Origin: Sandaracinaceae bacterium
Lineage (GTDB): Bacteria > Myxococcota_A > Polyangia > Polyangiales > JADJQN01
Reading direction: 5' to 3'
DNA: 64,000 bases
Assembly: GCA_016712745.1 (NCBI GenBank)
Contig: JADJQN010000001.1
Span: 806,001-870,000, forward strand
Shown here: in pieces, positions 59,459-64,000 of the stretch
Position numbering within the stretch: position 1 is the first letter of the stretch
Layout: every line of letters starts with the position of its first letter
The notes under the pieces: generated by a model
Told to the model about the DNA's origin: nothing
Databases searched by the model: none
What the model saw: only the letters and a program-made list of their open reading frames with translations
Program-made: the position numbers and the translations under genes

Positions 59459-61168
59459 ATGGCCACCAGCAACCGGCTTGGCGAGCTGCTCGTTCGAGAA
59501 AAGCTCATCAGCCTTCAGCAGCTACGTGCCGCTCAGGAAGATCAAAAGAAGAACAACACCAGCCTGGGTGCGGCGCTCGCCAAGATGGGCTTCATCTCCG
59601 ATCAAGCCATCACTGAGTTCTTGAGTCAGCAGTACCGCGTGCAGGCGATCAATCTCAGCGAATACGAAATTGATCCTGACGTCATCAAGCTAGTGTCCAA
59701 AGACGTCTGCGAACGTCACAAGGTTTTGCCGGTTTCGCGAAGCGGTGCGTCGCTCATCCTGGCGATGGCCGACCCGTCGAATCTGCACGCCATCGACGAC
59801 ATCAAATTTTTGACGGGCTTCAACATCGAACCCGTGGTCTCGGCTGAAGGCATCATTCAGAAGGCCATCGAGAAGTACTACTCGGCCCCGGACATCTCGT
59901 ACGACGAGATTATGGAGGGCTTCGACGAACAAGAAATCGAAGTCGCCGAAACCGAAGACGATATTAGCTCGGGTGATCTCGCGCGCGCTTCGGAAGACGC
60001 TCCCGTCGTGCGCCTTTGCAACGCCATTCTCTTGAACGCGATAAAAAAGCGCGCGTCCGATATTCACATCGAGCCCTACGAGAAGAACTTGCGCGTTCGC
60101 TATCGTATCGATGGCGTATTGCACGAAGAGATGGCACCGCCGATGAAGTTGAAGAACGCCATCGCCTCGCGCCTGAAGATCATGTCCAGTCTCGACATCG
60201 CCGAGCGTCGTCTCCCTCAGGACGGGCGCATCAAGTTGAAGCTCGGCAAAGGTCGTGAGATGGATTTTCGCGTCTCCGTTTTGCCCACGATTTGGGGGGA
60301 GAAAATCGTTCTTCGTCTTTTGGACAAGTCGAACTTGCAGCTCGACATGACGAAGCTTGGCTTCGAGCAAAAAGCTCTCGACGACTTCAAATATTCGATC
60401 AGTCAGCCCTACGGCATGGTGCTAGTCACGGGACCGACGGGTTCTGGCAAAACGACAACGCTCTATTCGGCGCTGAGCGAGCTCAATCAGCCCAACACCA
60501 ACATCAGCACCGCCGAGGATCCGGTCGAATACAATTTGCGCGGCATCAACCAGGTGCAGCAACACGAAGACATCGGCTTGAACTTCGCAGCATCGCTGCG
60601 CGCTTTTCTTCGTCAGGATCCCGACATCATCATGGTCGGTGAGATTCGCGATTTCGAAACCGCTGAAATTGCTGTCAAGGCTGCACTCACGGGCCACCTC
60701 GTGCTCTCGACACTGCACACGAACGATGCGCCGGCGACGATTTCGCGCTTGCTCAACATGGGCATCGAGCCATTCCTCGTCACCGCGTCGGTGAACATGG
60801 TGGTTGCGCAGCGGCTCGCGCGAAAAATCTGCAACGCCTGCAAGACACCCGTCGAAGTCGATGAAGCCGTGTTGCTCGACGTGGGTTTCACGCGCGATCA
60901 GATCAAAGGCTGCGTGATTCAAAAAGGTGCGGGCTGCGCAGAGTGCAACGGCAGCGGATATCGCGGGCGTATCGCTCTGTACGAGGTGATGCCCTTCTCG
61001 CAACGGCTGAAGGAGCAAGTGCTTCAAGGCGGTTCAACAAACGAAATCAAGATGGCCATGATCGAAGACGGAGTTAAAACGCTTCGCATGGCGGGGATTT
61101 CGAAGGTTCTCGAAGGCGTGACCACAGTCGAAGAGGTCACGCGAGTCACAGCAGCGGACAATCGTTAG
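59459..61168 (+). CDS. pilB: Type IV pilus assembly ATPase PilB
   Basis: 569 aa. N-terminal MshEN-type domains (RLGELLVREKLISLQQLRAA; FLSQQYRVQAINLSEYE) bind c-di-GMP in MshE/PilB relatives. The motor has Walker A GPTGSGKTTT (about 324), the Asp box STAEDPVEYNL, Walker B MVGEIRDFETAEIA, the His box TGHLVLSTLHTND, and a C4 zinc motif (CNACKTP and GCAECNGSGYRGR, about 458-495). PilB hexamers drive pilus extension for twitching/social motility. pilT, pilC and pilA are not adjacent in the window, though one downstream small gene might be related. Type II GspE is the alternative, but overall sequence reads as PilB. Confidence 0.93.
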   Translation: MATSNRLGELLVREKLISLQQLRAAQEDQKKNNTSLGAALAKMGFISDQAITEFLSQQYRVQAINLSEYEIDPDVIKLVSKDVCERHKVLPVSRSGASLILAMADPSNLHAIDDIKFLTGFNIEPVVSAEGIIQKAIEKYYSAPDISYDEIMEGFDEQEIEVAETEDDISSGDLARASEDAPVVRLCNAILLNAIKKRASDIHIEPYEKNLRVRYRIDGVLHEEMAPPMKLKNAIASRLKIMSSLDIAERRLPQDGRIKLKLGKGREMDFRVSVLPTIWGEKIVLRLLDKSNLQLDMTKLGFEQKALDDFKYSISQPYGMVLVTGPTGSGKTTTLYSALSELNQPNTNISTAEDPVEYNLRGINQVQQHEDIGLNFAASLRAFLRQDPDIIMVGEIRDFETAEIAVKAALTGHLVLSTLHTNDAPATISRLLNMGIEPFLVTASVNMVVAQRLARKICNACKTPVEVDEAVLLDVGFTRDQIKGCVIQKGAGCAECNGSGYRGRIALYEVMPFSQRLKEQVLQGGSTNEIKMAMIEDGVKTLRMAGISKVLEGVTTVEEVTRVTAADNR

Positions 61169-61188
61169 AGCCATCGAATCGGATCGAC

Positions 61189-61226
61189 GCAAATAGTTAA
61201 AAACCGACGCGTTTTCAGCTATTTGC
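61189..61226 (+). terminator. Possible hairpin terminator after pilB
   Basis: GCAAATAG (61189-61196) and CTATTTGC (61219-61226) are perfect inverted copies, and AAAA/TTTT inside add four more pairs. There is no downstream T-run, so termination is uncertain. Confidence 0.35.
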
Positions 61227-61315
61227 CTGCCGATCCTGCGATGACTATACGTTTTGTGACCTTACACTGCTCGTCACCCGTTGTCGGCGAAACGATCGCG
61301 TGTTAGATCGTTTTC

Positions 61316-61594
61316 ATGCGCATCAGCAACAGTTTCTCCGAAGGCGAAGTACAGGTTCTCGAGTTCATCATTCAGACGCTTCTGCGTGGCGGATCGCCGA
61401 ACATGGCGACACGTCACAAGGAGTTCGCTTCGCTTTGCCGCAAGGTAATGGCGATGCGCGCGAAGGTGAACGAAGGCGAAAAGAAGCGTGCAGTCCCGAC
61501 CGAGTCCTCCGTGGGCACGATCGGCGCAGCGAACGCCGACGACGTCTCAACCGACGCCGAAGCGACGGACGACTCCGAGCGCAAAGCCATCTGA
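61316..61594 (+). CDS. Small protein of unknown function
   Basis: 92 aa. The first half is a compact helical region (NSFSEGEVQVLEFIIQTLLR, then RHKEFASLCRKVMAMRAKVN), the second half is low-complexity Asp/Ala/Ser (GAANADDVSTDAEATDDSER). No signal peptide, no family recognised. The ATG follows TTTTC without a clear Shine-Dalgarno. The position between pilB and pyrC gives no functional hint. Confidence 0.5.
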   Translation: MRISNSFSEGEVQVLEFIIQTLLRGGSPNMATRHKEFASLCRKVMAMRAKVNEGEKKRAVPTESSVGTIGAANADDVSTDAEATDDSERKAI

Positions 61595-61626
61595 GCTCCC
61601 TCCGCCCGAACCGAGCACCGCGGAAG

Positions 61627-61734
61627 GGTTAACAAGAGCTCAAGAGATCAAGAGGGCTGGGATTTACGTCAGCGCGAAATCGCGCCGCCAAAACCCAACT
61701 GCCTTCCTCTTGATCTCTTGACCTCTTGTAAACC
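61627..61734. repeat. Inverted repeat built of 8-nt CAAGAG units
   Basis: Arms 61627-61655 and 61706-61734 match as inverted copies at 27 of 29 positions. Each arm is itself three CAAGAG (or CTCTTG) words at 8-base steps. The 50-base centre holds a smaller perfect hairpin GCGCGA-AA-TCGCGC (61672-61685). No gene spans it. It lies between two plus-strand genes, about 70 bases upstream of pyrC. Confidence 0.85.
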
Positions 61735-61804
61735 ATCAAGCGCCCTATGCGCGCCATTGATTCACGTGTGAGGCGTTGACAGTCCAGGGCGATGTCGCGT
61801 ACTC

Positions 61805-63094
61805 GTGCGGGCGATGTTGGTCCTTCGCGGCGGCAGGGTGATTGACCCGTCGAGCTCTCTCGACGAAGTCGCCGACGTGGTGATCGAAAAGGGCGCGATC
61901 ACGCGCATCGGCGCGGGCGCCGCGGCGGGGCTCGCAGGCGAGAACATCCGCATCATCGATGTAAGCGGGTGCTGGGTAGTTCCGGGCTTCATTGACCTGC
62001 ACGTGCACTTCCGCGAGCCCGGGCAGGAGTACAAAGAAGACATCAGCTCGGGCTTACGAGCCGCGGCAGCGGGCGGCTTCACGCAAGTTTGCGCGATGCC
62101 TAATACGCGCCCTACCAACGACTCGCGCGCCATTACCGAGATGATGGTCTCGCGTGCGAAGGAAGCCGGCGGCACGCGACTTCATCCAATTGGCGCAATC
62201 ACCAAAGGCCTCGGGGGTGCTGAGCTCACCGAGATGGCCGACATGCGCGAAGCCGGCGCGATTGGTGTGAGCGACGACGGTCACTGCGTCATGAACGCGG
62301 CGGTGATGCGGCGCGCACTCGAGTACGCGCGCACTTTCGATCTGGTCGTCTCTCAACATGCAGAGGACCACGACATGACCGCCGGCTCGCTCATGCACGA
62401 GGGCGCCATCTCGACGCGTCTCGGCTTACGCGGGTGGCCACGCGAAGCAGAAGAAGTGATTGTTGCGCGCGACTTGATTTTGGCCGAGCTCACGGGCGCG
62501 CGTTATCACGTGGCGCATGTGTCGAGCTTGGGCTCAGTGCGACTTCTGCGCGAAGCAAAAGCTCGCGGCCTGTCCGTCTCGGCGGAAGTCACGCCGCATC
62601 ACCTGATGCTTACCGACGAAGCGCTCATCGGATACGACACAGCCTGCCGCGTGAATCCGCCATTACGCAGCGATGAGGATCGCGAAGCACTTCGCAACGC
62701 GCTGCTGGACGGCACGATTGATTGCATCGCGACCGACCATGCGCCCCACTCTCCCCTCGAGAAGGATTGCGAGTTCGCTGCTGCGGCGCCCGGAATGATC
62801 GGTCTTGAGACCGCCATGTCCGCGCTTCTCGAGCTAGTTCGCGATGACCGCATCTCGGCTCGGCGCTTGGTCGAGGCGCTGTCGACCGCGCCGGCCAAGA
62901 TTGCTCGGCTCAGTGGCGGCACGCTTAAGAGTGGCTCCGCTGCGGATATCGCTGTGATTGACCCGCACGCCCGCTGGACGGTGACCAAGGACGCGCTACG
63001 TTCGAAGTCCCACAACACGCCATTGCTTGGACGCGAGCTGATGGGGCAAGTGAGTCACACTTTCGTGGACGGCAGACTGGTATTCGAGCGATGA
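61805..63094 (+). CDS. pyrC: Dihydroorotase
   Basis: 429 aa from GTG, or 426 aa from the ATG three codons later (61814). Type I dihydroorotase: GFIDLHVHFREPGQEYKED carries the HxH metal ligands, AMPNTRPTND is the family signature, VSQHAEDHD and VAHVSSLGS supply further His ligands, and IATDHAPHS the active-site Asp. It closes carbamoyl-aspartate to dihydroorotate, step three of UMP synthesis. The stop overlaps carA by 4 bases. pyrB is not directly upstream, which differs from the common pyrB-pyrC-carA order. Confidence 0.95.
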   Translation: MRAMLVLRGGRVIDPSSSLDEVADVVIEKGAITRIGAGAAAGLAGENIRIIDVSGCWVVPGFIDLHVHFREPGQEYKEDISSGLRAAAAGGFTQVCAMPNTRPTNDSRAITEMMVSRAKEAGGTRLHPIGAITKGLGGAELTEMADMREAGAIGVSDDGHCVMNAAVMRRALEYARTFDLVVSQHAEDHDMTAGSLMHEGAISTRLGLRGWPREAEEVIVARDLILAELTGARYHVAHVSSLGSVRLLREAKARGLSVSAEVTPHHLMLTDEALIGYDTACRVNPPLRSDEDREALRNALLDGTIDCIATDHAPHSPLEKDCEFAAAAPGMIGLETAMSALLELVRDDRISARRLVEALSTAPAKIARLSGGTLKSGSAADIAVIDPHARWTVTKDALRSKSHNTPLLGRELMGQVSHTFVDGRLVFER

Positions 63095-64000
63095 CAGAAC
63101 GCGCACATTTGGTACTCGCAGATGGCACGGCCTTCCCGGGCACCGCCATGGGTGCGCCCGGCGCGACGACTGGCGAAGCCGTCTTCACGACCGGCATGAC
63201 GGGATACCAAGAGGTCCTGACGGACCCTTCGTACGCCGGCCAACTCGTGACCATGACAGCGCCCGAGATGGGCAACACCGGCGTCAACCCCGAAGACCAA
63301 GAGACACGCACGCCGTCGCTCGCCGGTTTCATCGTGCACGAGCTGTCGCGCGTGACTAGCAACTGGCGCGCAACCGAATCACTCGATGCGTATTTGAAGC
63401 GCAACAAGATCGTCGGCATCACGGGCGTCGATACACGCACGCTCACTCGCCACCTACGTGACAACGGTTCGCAGATGGCGTGCATCGGTACGGACGACGT
63501 CAAGACATTGCACGACCGCGCGAAAGCCGCGCCCCCTATGACCGGCCGCGACCTCACCGATCTTGTCACGTGCAAGCAAACGCACGAATGGACCGAAGGC
63601 AGCGGAGTGTGGAAGATCGCACACGACCGACAAGGTCGTAGGCACCACGTCGTCGCGATTGATTACGGCGTGAAGGAAAACATTCTGCGCTGCCTCGTGG
63701 ACGTGGGTTGCAAAGTCACGGTCGTTCCGTCGCGCACAACCGCGGACCAAGTCCTCGCGCTCAAGCCCGATGGAGTCTTCTTGTCGAATGGGCCTGGCGA
63801 TCCCGCCGCCGTAAAGCATGGGATTGAGACCGTGCGGTCCCTGCTCGGCAAAAAGCCGGTCTTCGGTATTTGCCTGGGCCATCAGATTCTGGGGCTCGCG
63901 CTCGGCGGCTCGACGTACAAGCTCAAGTTTGGGCATCGCGGGTTGAATCAGCCGGTGAAAGATTTGGCGACTGGGCGCGTTGAAGTCACGACGCAGAACC
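63091..64000 (+). CDS. carA: Carbamoyl-phosphate synthase small subunit (runs off window)
   Basis: The first 303 codons of an expected 370-390. N-terminal ADGTAFPGTAMGAPGATTGE and TGMTGYQEVLTDPSYAGQLV are typical CarA; the class I glutaminase part has IDYGVKENILRCL, LSNGPGDPAA and FGICLGHQILGLALGG, with the catalytic Cys near residue 260. CarA hydrolyses glutamine and passes ammonia to CarB for pyrimidine and arginine synthesis. It overlaps pyrC by 4 bases, so the genes are coexpressed. The catalytic His/Glu pair is beyond the end. Confidence 0.95.
   Translation, partial: MTERAHLVLADGTAFPGTAMGAPGATTGEAVFTTGMTGYQEVLTDPSYAGQLVTMTAPEMGNTGVNPEDQETRTPSLAGFIVHELSRVTSNWRATESLDAYLKRNKIVGITGVDTRTLTRHLRDNGSQMACIGTDDVKTLHDRAKAAPPMTGRDLTDLVTCKQTHEWTEGSGVWKIAHDRQGRRHHVVAIDYGVKENILRCLVDVGCKVTVVPSRTTADQVLALKPDGVFLSNGPGDPAAVKHGIETVRSLLGKKPVFGICLGHQILGLALGGSTYKLKFGHRGLNQPVKDLATGRVEVTTQN

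Noticed and set aside
1..64000. tRNA, rRNA or riboswitch genes
   Set aside because: None of the conserved arms or boxes were recognised while reading; covariance-model searches were not possible here.

Overview
The window looks like chromosomal DNA of a high-GC, predatory-type Myxococcota (Polyangia/Sandaracinus-like). Inferred signs of this are: many lipoproteins with Asp/Ala/Gly (DAG, DLG) spacers behind the lipobox, a MYXO-CTERM sorting tail, MopE-type CxGxDDDCDG repeats, FHA and Ser/Thr-kinase signalling proteins, a histone-H1-like tail, and single housekeeping genes scattered between surface-protein genes. No rRNA, tRNA, CRISPR array, transposase or integrase was recognised.

Layout. 0-8 kb: secreted lipoproteins, a VOC protein with a Lys-rich tail, then a minus-strand run of FHA-GAF-adenylate cyclase, accA, a CpoB-like TPR lipoprotein and a LysM protein. 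8-15 kb: membrane protein, rpoZ, Cys-rich lipoproteins, a coupled pair of unknown genes (one apparently frameshifted), and groES-groEL behind a sigma70-like promoter and a CIRCE (HrcA) site. 14.9-23 kb: a cobalamin-binding protein with the CarH-type W-x9-EH motif, a lone DctP protein, a TPR-methyltransferase fusion, and a tight three-gene operon of deoxyhypusine-synthase-like protein, DprE1-like oxidase and DprE2-like reductase. 23-41 kb: a very large VWA/MopE surface protein that appears to be two proteins fused in frame, an esterase lipoprotein, pxpABC (5-oxoprolinase), an F420-dependent-type reductase, a Spy-like protein, a frameshifted subtilase, an MBL hydrolase, and a diheme cytochrome lipoprotein.

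41-64 kb: a hybrid histidine kinase, prmC, a DUF1624-type acyltransferase, and a four-gene overlapping operon (1143-aa lipoprotein, FadL-like porin, substrate-binding/permease fusion, ABC ATPase) that looks like one envelope-crossing uptake route. Then come a split membrane sensor plus kinase, a second acyltransferase, a Ser/Thr kinase and an FHA protein, pilB, and pyrC-carA (carA runs off the end).

Structure outside genes: three long hairpin-forming palindromes sit at gene ends (9925-9997, 41487-41646, 61627-61734), each with a different sequence. Repeated 4-nt ATGA/GTGA overlaps show strong translational coupling. Two single-base frameshifts and one stop-less gene fusion could be real or assembly indels; raw reads would decide. 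All functional calls rest on motifs read by eye; no database search was run.
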